NCBI RefSeq assembly: GCF_004519335.1
Contig: NZ_SOZD01000003.1
Coordinates: 1 to 64,000, forward strand
DNA from: Jiella endophytica
Lineage (GTDB): Bacteria > Pseudomonadota > Alphaproteobacteria > Rhizobiales > Rhizobiaceae
DNA length: 64,000 nt
Direction: 5' to 3'
Below the pieces are notes generated by a model, which made no database searches, had not been told where the DNA came from, and saw only the letters and a program-made list of their open reading frames with translations. The translations under genes were made by a program, and so were the position numbers. Positions within the stretch are counted from its first letter, which is position 1. Each line of letters opens with the position of its first letter. Below, piece by piece: positions 10,967 to 20,057 of the stretch.

Positions 10967-11968
10967 CGTTCGTTCCTCGCCCTTTGGCCGGCCCTTCGGC
11001 CGGGTCCACAGCTTGGCCGGCCGCGGCACGGGCCAGGCGATCCGCGTCGCTGCCACCTTCAGCGCGCCGAGGACGACGTGGCGCAGCTTGTCGCGCCGCC
11101 GGGTGGAAACCCGCGTGCCGTAGGCTGCCGCACCCTTCGCCCTGAGGTCGAGACCGATCTGGCGGTAGACGCCATGGGCCGTCGCCACGGCCCAGGCAGA
11201 GCGGGCCGGCAGCGCCGCCAGGCCGATGAAGGCGGAGCGGTAATAGGGCTCGGCGAGATCGACGAGCCGCGCCGCAAGCCGCGCGACCTCCTGCCGGCGG
11301 GCGGGATCGGTCAGGTCGGCGGCATCGAGCCCCGCCTCGGCCAGCCAGTCATCCGGGACATAGACCCGGCCGTTGCGGGCGTCCTCGACGATGTCGCGGG
11401 CGATGTTGGTGAGCTGGAAGGCGATGCCGAGATCGCTCGCCCGGTCGAGGGACCGCTCGCCCTTCGCGCCCATGATCAGCGCCATCATCACGCCCACCAC
11501 CCCGGCGACGCAGTAGCAATAGCCAAGCGTGTCGTCGATCGTGGCGTAGCGCTCGCCGCCGGCGTCCATGCGGTAGCCCTCGAGATGCTCGATCAGCAGC
11601 CGCTGGGGCAGGTCGTGGCGGGCGACGACGTCGGCCACCGAGAGATAGGCGGGATGCAGGTCGCGCTCGCCGGAAAGCGCCCTCAGCGTATCGATCGCCA
11701 GATCGCTCAGGCGCTGCATCGGTTCTGGCTGGCCAGCCGTCGGACGGCGGGCGAAGCCCAGCTGCTGGCCGTCGATGACGTCGTCGCAGTGGCGGCACCA
11801 AGCATAGAGCATCATCGCGCTGCGGCGGACCTCGGGATCGAAGAGTTTTGCCGCCGCGGCAAAGCTCTTCGACCCCTTGGCGATGGCATCCTCGGCAAGG
11901 GCGGCGAGTTCCGCCCGATCGGCCTGGCCGGATGACGGCGGCTGCAGGGGTTCGGAGGCAACGGACAT
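10940..11968 (-). CDS. crtB: Phytoene synthase
   Basis: Condenses two geranylgeranyl diphosphates to 15-cis-phytoene, the first committed carotenoid step. The 342-residue protein has the two aspartate-rich motifs YAWCRHCDDVID (D62-D66) and NIARDIVEDARNGRVYVPDD of squalene/phytoene synthases. The start ATG at 11966-11968 overlaps the crtI stop codon (TGATG), implying translational coupling. The C-terminal 30 or so residues are Arg/Lys-rich. The 3' end overlaps convergent crtZ. Confidence 0.95.
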   Translation of the reverse strand: MSVASEPLQPPSSGQADRAELAALAEDAIAKGSKSFAAAAKLFDPEVRRSAMMLYAWCRHCDDVIDGQQLGFARRPTAGQPEPMQRLSDLAIDTLRALSGERDLHPAYLSVADVVARHDLPQRLLIEHLEGYRMDAGGERYATIDDTLGYCYCVAGVVGVMMALIMGAKGERSLDRASDLGIAFQLTNIARDIVEDARNGRVYVPDDWLAEAGLDAADLTDPARRQEVARLAARLVDLAEPYYRSAFIGLAALPARSAWAVATAHGVYRQIGLDLRAKGAAAYGTRVSTRRRDKLRHVVLGALKVAATRIAWPVPRPAKLWTRPKGRPKGEERTSGDRRAGL

Positions 11969-13494
11969 CAGATTGCCCGCGCCCCGTCCGCGATCATCAG
12001 GCCGGCCGTCGCCTTGGCCGAGCCGATGACCCCCGGCACGCCGGCGCCCGGATGGGTGCCCGCCCCGACGAGATAGAGATTGCCGATCCTGTCGTCGCGA
12101 TTGTGCGGCCGGAACCAGGCGCTCTGGGTGAGCACCGGATCGAGCGAGAAGGCCGAGCCGAGATGGGCGTTCAGCTCCGACTTGAAGTCGGCGGGCGTGA
12201 AGATCCGGCAGGTGGCGAGATCGGCTCTCAGGCCCGGAATGTAGCGCTCCTCGAGATAGGCGAGGATGCGGTCGCGGTAGCGCGGCCCTTCGCTCTCCCA
12301 GTCGATGTCGGCATTGCCGAGATGCGGCACCGGCGACAGGACGTAGAAGGCGCCCGCCCCCTCCGGCGCGAGCGACGGATCGGTGACGCAAGGGTTGTGG
12401 AGATAGAGCGAGAAGTCGCCGGGAAGGTCGGAGCCGTTGAAGATCTCCGAAATCAGCTCGCGGTAGCGCGCACCGAAGCAGACGGTGTGGTGGCGGATGT
12501 CCGGCCGGTGCGTCTTCAGGCCGAAATAGATGACGAAGAGCGACATCGAGAAGCGCTTCTTCTTCAGCCGCGCCGCCTCGCTCTCCCCGCGCTTCGTGGC
12601 GGAGAGGAGGTCGCCATAGGTGTGGACGACGTCGGCGTTGGAGGCGACCATCTCGGCGGGAAAGCGCCGGCCGTCCTTCAGCCTCACGGCGGACGCCCTG
12701 CCAGACGCCGTCTCGATCTCGGCGACCTCGGCCGACAGTTCGATCCGCCCGCCGATATCGGTGAAGAGCTTGACGAGCCCTTCGACGAGGGCCCCGGTGC
12801 CGCCCTTCGCGAACCAGACGCCCCATTTCCGCTCCAGCGCGTGGATCAGCGCATAGATCGACGAGGTGGCGAAGGGATTGCCGCCGACGAGCAGCGAATG
12901 GAAGGAGAAGGTCTGGCGCAGATGCTCGTCGGAGATGAACTCCGCCACCTTGGCATGGACGCTCTTCCAGGCCCCGAGCCGCGCCAGCTGCGGCCCGGCC
13001 CGCACCATGTCGCGAAACGAGAGGAACGGCACGGTGCCGAGCTTCTCGTAGCCTTCGCGAAAGACCTCCCGCGAATAGGCGAGGAAGCGGCGGTAGCCCT
13101 CGACATCCTGCGGCGCGAACTCGGCGATCTGCCGATCGAGCTCGGCCTGGTCGTTGACATAGTCGAAGAAGCGGCCGTCCTCCCAGCAGAGGCGGTAGAA
13201 GGGCGAGACCGGCAGCAGCGTGACATAGTCGGACATCGGCCGTCCGGCGGCGACGAAAAGCTCCTCGATCGCCGTCGGGTCGGTGATCACCGTCGGGCCG
13301 GCGTCGAAGGTGTAGCCGGCGTCCTCGTAGACATAGGCCCGGCCGCCCGGCCGGTCGCGCTTTTCGACGAGCACCGTCTCGATGCCCGCCGCCTGCAGGC
13401 GGATGGCAAGGGCGATGCCGCCGAAGCCGGCACCGATCACCACCGCCCCTCTCTCACCCTGCGTCGGGGCGGTTCCGTCCAGCGCGGCGCTCAT
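11968..13494 (-). CDS. crtI: Phytoene desaturase
   Basis: FAD-dependent bacterial-type desaturase that introduces four double bonds into phytoene to give lycopene. The 508-residue protein has an N-terminal dinucleotide-binding motif VVIGAGFGGIALAIRLQAAG, the segment GGRAYVYEDAGYTFDAGPTV, and the C-terminal signature NLYLVGAGTHPGAGVPGV. The start at 13492-13494 overlaps the crtY stop by ATGA, and the stop overlaps the crtB start. Length and context with crtY fit the four-step (lycopene-forming) type, though step number cannot be proved from sequence. Confidence 0.95.
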   Translation of the reverse strand: MSAALDGTAPTQGERGAVVIGAGFGGIALAIRLQAAGIETVLVEKRDRPGGRAYVYEDAGYTFDAGPTVITDPTAIEELFVAAGRPMSDYVTLLPVSPFYRLCWEDGRFFDYVNDQAELDRQIAEFAPQDVEGYRRFLAYSREVFREGYEKLGTVPFLSFRDMVRAGPQLARLGAWKSVHAKVAEFISDEHLRQTFSFHSLLVGGNPFATSSIYALIHALERKWGVWFAKGGTGALVEGLVKLFTDIGGRIELSAEVAEIETASGRASAVRLKDGRRFPAEMVASNADVVHTYGDLLSATKRGESEAARLKKKRFSMSLFVIYFGLKTHRPDIRHHTVCFGARYRELISEIFNGSDLPGDFSLYLHNPCVTDPSLAPEGAGAFYVLSPVPHLGNADIDWESEGPRYRDRILAYLEERYIPGLRADLATCRIFTPADFKSELNAHLGSAFSLDPVLTQSAWFRPHNRDDRIGNLYLVGAGTHPGAGVPGVIGSAKATAGLMIADGARAI

Positions 13495-14672
13495 GCGAGG
13501 TCTCCCGTCAGACGGTGGCGGGCAAGGACGCGGATCGCGTTGCCGAACGGCACCGGCGGCTTGCCGGTGAGGATGCGCAGCTTGTCCCGCGTCTTCAGCC
13601 GTGCGGCGTAGAACCTTGCGACCAGCGGCGCGTCGAGCCGGTAGAAATGTTCGAGGATCCGGTAGCGCTCCGATGCATCGCCGGCAAAGTACAGAAGCCG
13701 GTTGAGCATGCGGAAGAAGCCGCGCGCCTTCCACGCCCCGACCGAATGGGCGCGGGTCTCTGCATGAAGCGTTGCTGCTGAATGGTCCGGCAGTGCCGCC
13801 AGCCGGTCGGCTAGCTTCACCGCGTCGGGCAGCGAATAGCCGGTGGTCGGGTGGAAAAGTCCGGCGGCAAGACCCGACGCCGCGACGCCGGACTTGTCGT
13901 CCCAGAAGGCCTCGATGTCGCCATCGATGGCGATCGGCAGGATGCCCTCTTCCTCCCGCAGGATCTCGGCCACCTGCCAGCCATGGGCGGCGACATAGTC
14001 GGCGATCGAAGCCGCGAGGCGGTCCCTATCGAGTTCTGCGCCGTCGGCGTAATAGGTGTCCTCGATCAAAAGCCGCGTAGCGCTCAAAGGCAGCAGATAG
14101 ACGAAGCGGTAGCCGTCCGCCTGGGGCACCGTCGCATCCATGATCACCGGCCGCACGACGCCGTGCGATGCCGCCGTCTCGATTTCCTGGCCGAGGAATT
14201 TCTGAAAGCCGAGGCGCATGTGCGGGCTCGGCGCGTGGCCGCGCCCGTCGATCACCGCAGCGGCGGAAACGCTCGTCCCGTCGTCGAGCGTCACCGAGGT
14301 CGGCGTCAGCGCCCTTGCCGGCACGCCGCAATGGATTCGACTGCCGAGCCGGCCTTCGAGAAGGAGGCGAAACTCTTCCGACGAGACGCTGCGATAGCCG
14401 GTGCCGAGCCGTTTGGCGCGGTTCGGAAACCGCACCTCGTTGTCCGGCCAGGCATAGGTGACGAAGGGTGCCAGCCAGCGATGCTCGGGGGACGTGAGAT
14501 CGCCCTCGTGGAAGGACCAGGTGTGATTGCCGCCGACGGCCGGCCCGGCCTCGAAGATCCGCACCTCGAGGTCCGGGCGCATCTCCGCCAGCCGCCAGGC
14601 GATCAGGCCATTGGCGAGCCCGCCGCCGACGAGGGCGATATCGACGCCGTTACTGGCGGCCATTGCTGTCAT
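13491..14672 (-). CDS. crtY: Lycopene beta-cyclase
   Basis: Flavoprotein that cyclises both ends of lycopene to give beta-carotene. About 393 residues from the ATG at 14670-14672. It has the N-terminal dinucleotide fold ALVGGGLANGLIAWRLAE, the CrtY-type segment GGNHTWSFHEGDL, IMDATVPQADGYRFVYLLP, and the C-terminal LFHPTTGYSLPDAV. An alternative ATG is 9 bp further in. The 5' end overlaps crtX by 23 bp. Cyclase presence means the products are beta-ring carotenoids, unlike the acyclic spirilloxanthin or spheroidene series. Confidence 0.94.
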   Translation of the reverse strand: MTAMAASNGVDIALVGGGLANGLIAWRLAEMRPDLEVRIFEAGPAVGGNHTWSFHEGDLTSPEHRWLAPFVTYAWPDNEVRFPNRAKRLGTGYRSVSSEEFRLLLEGRLGSRIHCGVPARALTPTSVTLDDGTSVSAAAVIDGRGHAPSPHMRLGFQKFLGQEIETAASHGVVRPVIMDATVPQADGYRFVYLLPLSATRLLIEDTYYADGAELDRDRLAASIADYVAAHGWQVAEILREEEGILPIAIDGDIEAFWDDKSGVAASGLAAGLFHPTTGYSLPDAVKLADRLAALPDHSAATLHAETRAHSVGAWKARGFFRMLNRLLYFAGDASERYRILEHFYRLDAPLVARFYAARLKTRDKLRILTGKPPVPFGNAIRVLARHRLTGDLA

Positions 14673-15933
14673 GCCCTTCCCGTCGTTCCTCCCGCCCGGC
14701 GGTGGCCTCGACGATGTCCGCCGCCAGTCGCACGCCGCCGGAGCCCTTGATGTCGCTGCCGATCCTGGCGGCGTTTTGTCCAAAACTAGCCTGGGTTAGC
14801 AATCGCTCAAGGCAGGCGGCGATCGACGCCTCGGACAAATGGCCGCGTGTCAGCCGCTCGCCGACGCCGTGATGGACGATCCGCGCGGCGATCCCGGGCT
14901 GATCGAAGGCCATCGGGATCGCCAGCATCGGCTTGCCGGCTTCGAGCGCGTCGAGGACGGTGTTCATCCCGGCATGGGTGACGCAGACATCCGCCTGCGC
15001 CAGCATCGCCCGCTGCGGCACGAAATCGGTGACGAGCCGCGCATCGATCGTCCCGGCCTGGCGCTCGGTCAGGCGGCCACAATGGGCGACGACGCAGTCC
15101 GCCCCGAGGCGCTTGCAGGCGCCGGCGATCTTGCGGAACAGCCGCAGCCTGTGCCCCTGCAGCGTGCCGAAGGAAACGAAGACCAGCGGCCGGTCGGGGG
15201 CATGGCGAAGCGGCGGCGGCTTGTCGTCGCTGTGAGCCCTGCGGATCGGGCCGACGGCGTGGCGGACCGGCGAAGCTTCGCGCGGAAAATCGAAGCTTTC
15301 GGTGAGTTGGCTGATCTGGCAGGTCGTCGAGAGACAGTCGGCGAGCGATGCGCGGCCCGGCAGGCCAAAGCGTTCGGCCCAGCGGGCGATCGTCTTCCTC
15401 TGCCGTGCCAGCAGGAGCTTTGCGACCATGACGCCGCCGCGGTTGCGCTTCAGCCCCGCCTCGCTCGGGTCGTAGGGCCAGTCGAGAAAGGGCAGCGGCA
15501 CCGTCGGGTCGTCGTGGACGGGCAGCGCCGATGCGATCGAGGCGAGCGGCAGGCCGAGATGGTCGGCGACGAGCCCCGCTGCCGGCTCCATCTGGTCGCC
15601 GAGGATCGCCTCGACGCCGAGCGACCGGCATAGATCAGGGGCCTCGCGGCAGAGCTCATCGGTCAGCCTTGCCGAATCGCGCACGGTCCTCAGCACCGAC
15701 ATCGGCCTGCCGCCGCCCACCGCCCGGGCGGTGAGCCTTGCGAGATCCTCGCGGCTGCGCCGGCCGACCTCGTGGACGCCGAGCCCCTCGCCTTTCGCCT
15801 CGATCATCGCGCCGGCGCCGGCATTGACGACGAAATGCACCGCATGGCCGCGCGAAAGCAGCTCTTCGGCCAGCGCCTCGAACAGCCGCAGATGGCTGTA
15901 ATAGGGCGGGCAGATGATCGCGAAGGTGGTCAT
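14650..15933 (-). CDS. crtX: Zeaxanthin glucosyltransferase-type UGT
   Basis: GT1-family glycosyltransferase predicted to add glucose from UDP-glucose to the hydroxyls of zeaxanthin. About 427 residues from the ATG at 15931-15933 (MTTFAIICPPYYSHL); an upstream GTG would add nine residues. It has the N-terminal acceptor domain (SHLRLFEALAEELLSRGH) and the C-terminal sugar-nucleotide motif THAGMNTVLDALEAGKPMLA followed by IPMAFDQPG. It is the first gene of crtX-crtY-crtI-crtB, the same internal order as in Pantoea. Sugar identity is inferred from CrtX homologues. Confidence 0.9.
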   Translation of the reverse strand: MTTFAIICPPYYSHLRLFEALAEELLSRGHAVHFVVNAGAGAMIEAKGEGLGVHEVGRRSREDLARLTARAVGGGRPMSVLRTVRDSARLTDELCREAPDLCRSLGVEAILGDQMEPAAGLVADHLGLPLASIASALPVHDDPTVPLPFLDWPYDPSEAGLKRNRGGVMVAKLLLARQRKTIARWAERFGLPGRASLADCLSTTCQISQLTESFDFPREASPVRHAVGPIRRAHSDDKPPPLRHAPDRPLVFVSFGTLQGHRLRLFRKIAGACKRLGADCVVAHCGRLTERQAGTIDARLVTDFVPQRAMLAQADVCVTHAGMNTVLDALEAGKPMLAIPMAFDQPGIAARIVHHGVGERLTRGHLSEASIAACLERLLTQASFGQNAARIGSDIKGSGGVRLAADIVEATAGREERREGHDSNGRQ

Positions 15934-16227
15934 CGAAACGCTTGCCGGAGAACGCAGCACACCGCGGGAACGCTGCGCGGATCCTTACCCCAAGCCGTTC
16001 CGCAGCGCCAACGCGAAGCCGCTTGCCGCCGCCCGGCGTCGGTGATTGAATGGCAATGTCGAAAAGGATGAGGGCGGCAAAGGTGAGTCCGCCCCTTCTC
16101 GGTCCGAGAAGATCCGTGCCCGCCAGCGGGACCCGCGACGAGCGAGAGCAATCGTGCTCGCTTGGCGGTGACGGATCGGAACGAACGCCTTGTTCTCCGC
16201 CAGGCATCGGGACATGGAGAACGAGTA

Positions 16228-16548
16228 ATGCCCATCATCCGCGCCGGAACCGGCATCGTCACCCAGATCAACGTCTTCACCGTCGCCGAGGGCGGTCAGG
16301 AGGCGCTGCTCGACCATCTGTCGCAGGCCGCGCGCTGCTGCAGAGCCGCCGTGCCCGGCTGGCTCTCGGCGAGCCTGCACCGCAGCCATGACGGAACCCG
16401 CGTCGCCAACTACGCCCAGTGCCGGGACCTCGCCTCCTGGCATGCGGTGATGGAGTGCCTTCATCGCGAAGGCTTCATCGACGGCAACAGGCGCTTCGGC
16501 ACGGCATCGCCGGGCCTCTACGACGTGGCGGCCACCTTCGAGCGATAG
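16228..16548 (+). CDS. Antibiotic-biosynthesis-monooxygenase (ABM) domain protein
   Basis: A 106-residue protein of the dimeric ferredoxin-like ABM fold: one domain, with INVFTVAEGGQEALLDHL at the start and GWLSASLHRSHDGTRVANY in the middle, a typical layout. Members include small cofactor-free monooxygenases and proteins of unknown role. The ATG at 16228 has a GGAGAACGAGTA ribosome-binding site. It is divergent from crtX with a 294-bp spacer; a role in quinone or carotenoid oxidation would be speculation. Two adjacent cysteines (RCCRAA) are unusual. Confidence 0.75.
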   Translation: MPIIRAGTGIVTQINVFTVAEGGQEALLDHLSQAARCCRAAVPGWLSASLHRSHDGTRVANYAQCRDLASWHAVMECLHREGFIDGNRRFGTASPGLYDVAATFER

Positions 16549-16650
16549 GCCCCGCATGCAGGGATCCAGAAACAGCCCTCGGTACACCCAGCGGCATGCT
16601 CCTCGGAAATGATACGAGGATGACGGCCGGCGCGCGATGACCTGCCGCCG

Positions 16651-18222
16651 TCAGCTTCCCTGCCGCGCCAGCCGTGCTGCCCGGCGCGCGCGCGCCTCGT
16701 CGATGCTGTCGAGGGAGACCTGCGGCAGCCTGGTGCGCCACTCGGTGCCGGCGATCGTGACAACCCGGTTGCCGCGAAAGTCGCGGTCGGCCTTGATCAG
16801 CCCGCGCTCGTCCATGAACGACAGGAGGAACCGGCCGCGCGACGGCGAATGGCTGCCATAGGCCCTGGCAAGCGCCTCGTCGGACGGGCATTCCGCCTCG
16901 TCCCGCGCGGCGCGGGCGAGCATCATGAAGACGCCCTGCATCTCTTCGGGCAGCTCGCCGGCGCGCTCGATCACCGTCTGCCATTCCGGATCGTCGGTCG
17001 CCTCGCCGATGCCGGCCCGCGCCAGCGACAGCCGGCGGCGGAAGGCGGTCATGTCGGTCGCAGCGCCCGAGATCCGCTTCAGCCGGCAGTGGGTCAGGAA
17101 TTCCTGATAGAGGACCGGCACGGGACGGAAGGCCGCTTCCGGATCGTCGAGCATCTCGGCAAAGATCGCATCGACCGCCGCCGCCCGTTCCTCGGCGCTG
17201 CGCGGATCGTCGGGTTCGGCCGGCTCGCTGATCGATGGGCTCTGACTCACCCGTTCGAGGATGGCGCGGGTCGGCACGGCCGGGGCGGCGGGCTCGCTCG
17301 GGGCGGCCGGTGGCGGCGGAAAGCCCGGCATCGCACGCCTTGCCTGGCGGCGCTCGGCCTCCTGCTCCTCCGGCGTCGCGGTGAAGACGAGGTCGGCGAG
17401 ATCCTCCGGCGCCAGCTGCGGCAGCGGCGCGAGCTTCGGGCGCCCGGCCTTGGAATGGGTCTCCGTCGCGCCGATGGTGATCGGCACCGGGCGGCGGTAG
17501 AGCGCCGGCCCGAGGGCGACGAACTCGCCCGTGTTGAGATCGCGGAAGCGCTCGGCGGCGCGCCGGTCCATGCCGAGAAGGTCGGCGGCGCGCTGCATGT
17601 CGATGTCGAGGAAGGTGCGGCCCATCAGGAAGTTCGAGGCCTCGGCGGCGACGTTCTTGGCGAGCTTGGCGAGGCGCTGGGTGGCGATGACGCCGGCAAG
17701 GCCGCGCTTGCGGCCGCGGCACATCAGGTTGGTCATCGCGCCGAGCGAGGCCTTGCGCGCCTCGTCCGAATGCTCGCCGGACATCGAGGGCGCGAAGAGA
17801 TGCGCCTCGTCGATGGCGATCAGCATCGGAAACCAGAAGGCACGGTCTGCCTCGAAAAGGCCGTTCAGGAAGGCCGCCGAACAGTGCATCTGCACCTCGG
17901 CGTCGAGGCCCTCGAGGTTCAGCACCACCGAGGCGCGGTGCTGGCGGATGCGCCCGGCGATCCGCGTCAGCTCGGCGGGCGTGCGGTTGGCGTCGACGAC
18001 GACGTGACCATAGCGCTCGGCGAGTGTGACGAAGTCGCCCTCGGGATCGACGATCGCCTGCTGGACGTGGCCGGCGCTGCGCTCCAGGAGCCGGCGAAGG
18101 AGATGCGACTTGCCCGAGCCGGAATTGCCCTGGACGAGAAGCCGCGTCGACAGGAGCTCCTCGAGGTCGAGTTCGGCGGGTTCACCGGTCTTGGTCGCGC
18201 CGAGATCGACGGCAACGGTCAT
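16651..18222 (-). CDS. HerA/VirB4-like ATP-binding protein
   Basis: A 523-residue P-loop ATPase of the HerA/FtsK-like group (DUF87 type). The Walker A motif is GNSGSGKSH at residues 32-40, Walker B is MLIAIDEAHLF, and RGRKRGLAGVIATQRLAKL is a typical sensor/arginine-rich segment of this family. After about residue 330 comes a Pro/Ala/Glu-rich linker, then a helical C-terminal region with a winged-helix look (SHSPSRGRFLLSFMDERGLI). The second of two adjacent ATGs (18220-18222) is best spaced from GAAAGG. No NurA nuclease neighbour is present. DNA-related function is inferred from the family. Confidence 0.8.
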   Translation of the reverse strand: MTVAVDLGATKTGEPAELDLEELLSTRLLVQGNSGSGKSHLLRRLLERSAGHVQQAIVDPEGDFVTLAERYGHVVVDANRTPAELTRIAGRIRQHRASVVLNLEGLDAEVQMHCSAAFLNGLFEADRAFWFPMLIAIDEAHLFAPSMSGEHSDEARKASLGAMTNLMCRGRKRGLAGVIATQRLAKLAKNVAAEASNFLMGRTFLDIDMQRAADLLGMDRRAAERFRDLNTGEFVALGPALYRRPVPITIGATETHSKAGRPKLAPLPQLAPEDLADLVFTATPEEQEAERRQARRAMPGFPPPPAAPSEPAAPAVPTRAILERVSQSPSISEPAEPDDPRSAEERAAAVDAIFAEMLDDPEAAFRPVPVLYQEFLTHCRLKRISGAATDMTAFRRRLSLARAGIGEATDDPEWQTVIERAGELPEEMQGVFMMLARAARDEAECPSDEALARAYGSHSPSRGRFLLSFMDERGLIKADRDFRGNRVVTIAGTEWRTRLPQVSLDSIDEARARRAARLARQGS

Positions 18223-18421
18223 CATCTGCCTTTCGGTGCTGGACGAAAATCGGGCGGGGAGCGGCGGAGGACGGCGGATCCTCCGGCACTCGCCATGGAC
18301 TAGCACGGACCGGCCGTCACATGGCCGGCGCCGTTGCGGCTGTCCACAGAAACGCGCCCGGCGGACCGGCGGCCTAGCGCGAATGCATTTCGCCCGGCCG
18401 TCCGACGTTGCATCCTGAGGA

Positions 18422-19642
18422 TCAGCGGGCTCCCGTCTCGATCGCCCTGTTGATCAGCGCGAGCTGGCGTTCGATGCAGTCCTCCAGGGCATAGCGCGAG
18501 ACGACGGTCTCGCGGGCGGCAGCCCTCAGCTCGTCGACCTTCTTGCGGGCCGCCAGCGCCTCGATGAGCCGTTCGGCCATCGCCGGCGCGTCGAAGAAGT
18601 CGACCAGCCAGCCATTGCGGCCGTCTTCGATCACTTCCATCACCGGCGGCGTCGCGGAGCCGACGACAAAGGCGCCCATGGCCATCGCCTCCAGCATCGA
18701 CCAGCTGAGGACGAAGGGATAGGTCAGATAGACGTGCACCGACGAGATCTGCATCAGCTGCTTGAAATCCCGGTAGGGGATCCGGCCGGCAAAGGTCACC
18801 CGCTCGGACAGCGGGCCGATCTCCTGGAGCATCACCTCGCGCCAGCAGGTTCCCTCCTTCGGGGCAGAGCCATAGCTCACGCCGTCGCCGCCGACGATCA
18901 CGACCTTCGCCTTGGGCCGGCGGCGGAGGATCTCCGGCAATGCCCGCATGAAGGAATGAAAGCCGCGATAGGGTTCCAGATTGCGGGCGACGAAGGTCAG
19001 CACCTCGTCGGAGCGCGTCAGGACCCGGCCGTTCGGCAGTTCGTACTGGCTCGTCGGGTCGGGCGTGAGATTGGCGACGTCGATGCCGTCATGGATCACG
19101 TCGATCTTGTCCTGATAGGCGGACGGGAACTGCGCCTTCTGCCAGTCCGTCGGGGCGTAGGCGGCATCGGCGGCATCGATGGCGAGAAGATGCGGGCCCG
19201 AGCGGACGCGGGCGCGCAGGATCGAATCGATCCCGCGGGCAAATTCCGGGTCGAAGCCGACATCCGCCCCCAGCCCCCGGTAGAAGAATTCGACCATCAG
19301 CACGAGCGGCACATCCGGCCAGATATCCTTCATGAACAAGGTCTCGCCCCAGCCGGGATTGCCGACGATGACGTCGGGCCGATAGCCCTGCCTCTGAAGC
19401 TTCATCGCCATGCGGGCGACGGCCTGGCCGTTCAGCACCGCAGTCTCGCTGGAGGTGAGATAGGGATGGGTCTCCCGCGAGGCCTTGCGGTGCGGGCTGT
19501 AGAGGATTTTCCCGACGCGGGCCGGTGCCGGGCCCTCGTTCTGCGTCATGAACAGCACCTCGTGCCCGGGCCGTGCTGCAAGCCTCGGAGCCAGATGCTT
19601 GAACTGGCCGGGGCAGTTCTGGTGCAGGAAGAGTGCTTTCAT
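18422..19642 (-). CDS. Group 4 glycosyltransferase
   Basis: About 406 residues from the ATG at 19640-19642 (MKALFLHQNCPGQFKHLAP), which resembles family members starting MK-LFLHQN-PGQF. Another ATG four codons upstream has GAGGGA almost touching it. The C-terminal half is a GT-B/GT4 domain: FVARNLEPYRGFHSFMRALP, VVIVGGDGVSYG, RVTFAGRIPYRDF and the donor-binding VLSWSMLEAMAMGAFVVGS. Such enzymes build envelope or extracellular polysaccharide. The gene stands alone, 199 bp downstream of the HerA-like gene and divergent from cydA; acceptor and sugar cannot be inferred. Confidence 0.85.
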   Translation of the reverse strand: MKALFLHQNCPGQFKHLAPRLAARPGHEVLFMTQNEGPAPARVGKILYSPHRKASRETHPYLTSSETAVLNGQAVARMAMKLQRQGYRPDVIVGNPGWGETLFMKDIWPDVPLVLMVEFFYRGLGADVGFDPEFARGIDSILRARVRSGPHLLAIDAADAAYAPTDWQKAQFPSAYQDKIDVIHDGIDVANLTPDPTSQYELPNGRVLTRSDEVLTFVARNLEPYRGFHSFMRALPEILRRRPKAKVVIVGGDGVSYGSAPKEGTCWREVMLQEIGPLSERVTFAGRIPYRDFKQLMQISSVHVYLTYPFVLSWSMLEAMAMGAFVVGSATPPVMEVIEDGRNGWLVDFFDAPAMAERLIEALAARKKVDELRAAARETVVSRYALEDCIERQLALINRAIETGAR

Positions 19643-20057
19643 GATATTCGTCATTCCCTCAAACCGGATACACGGCTCGGCCGTCTCGCGAGCCCTCGCG
19701 GATGTTGCGGTGCCGCGAGCGCCCGACTCCTGCCACTGTTCCGCTTCGACGACTGTGATCCCCGACACACCCCGCTGCCGCCGGAGTCCCGCGGACAGAT
19801 TGGCCCGTTTGCGCCGCAGCAGCAAGAAGTAAGGGAGACTGCGCGTTTTTCGGGCAAGTGCGCCGATGCGGCGCGCGGTCACCCAGCAAATGGCCGCCGA
19901 TCCGCAAATCCCGCCACACCGGCACCTGGAGCCGAGCGTGTGTCAAAAATGCATGGCGGCTATGGGCGAAAAACGTCGCACGAGCGCCTCGCAGCCATGA
20001 CGGCCAGCCTGGAACGGGTGTAAACCACGCCCAACCGAATCAACCGGGAGCCATCAG
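19643..20057. other. Intergenic region upstream of cydA
   Basis: A 415-bp spacer between the divergent glycosyltransferase and cydA. No gene, tRNA or clear FNR box (TTGAT-N4-ATCAA) was recognised. A promoter for cydAB is expected here but could not be located. Confidence 0.4.
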
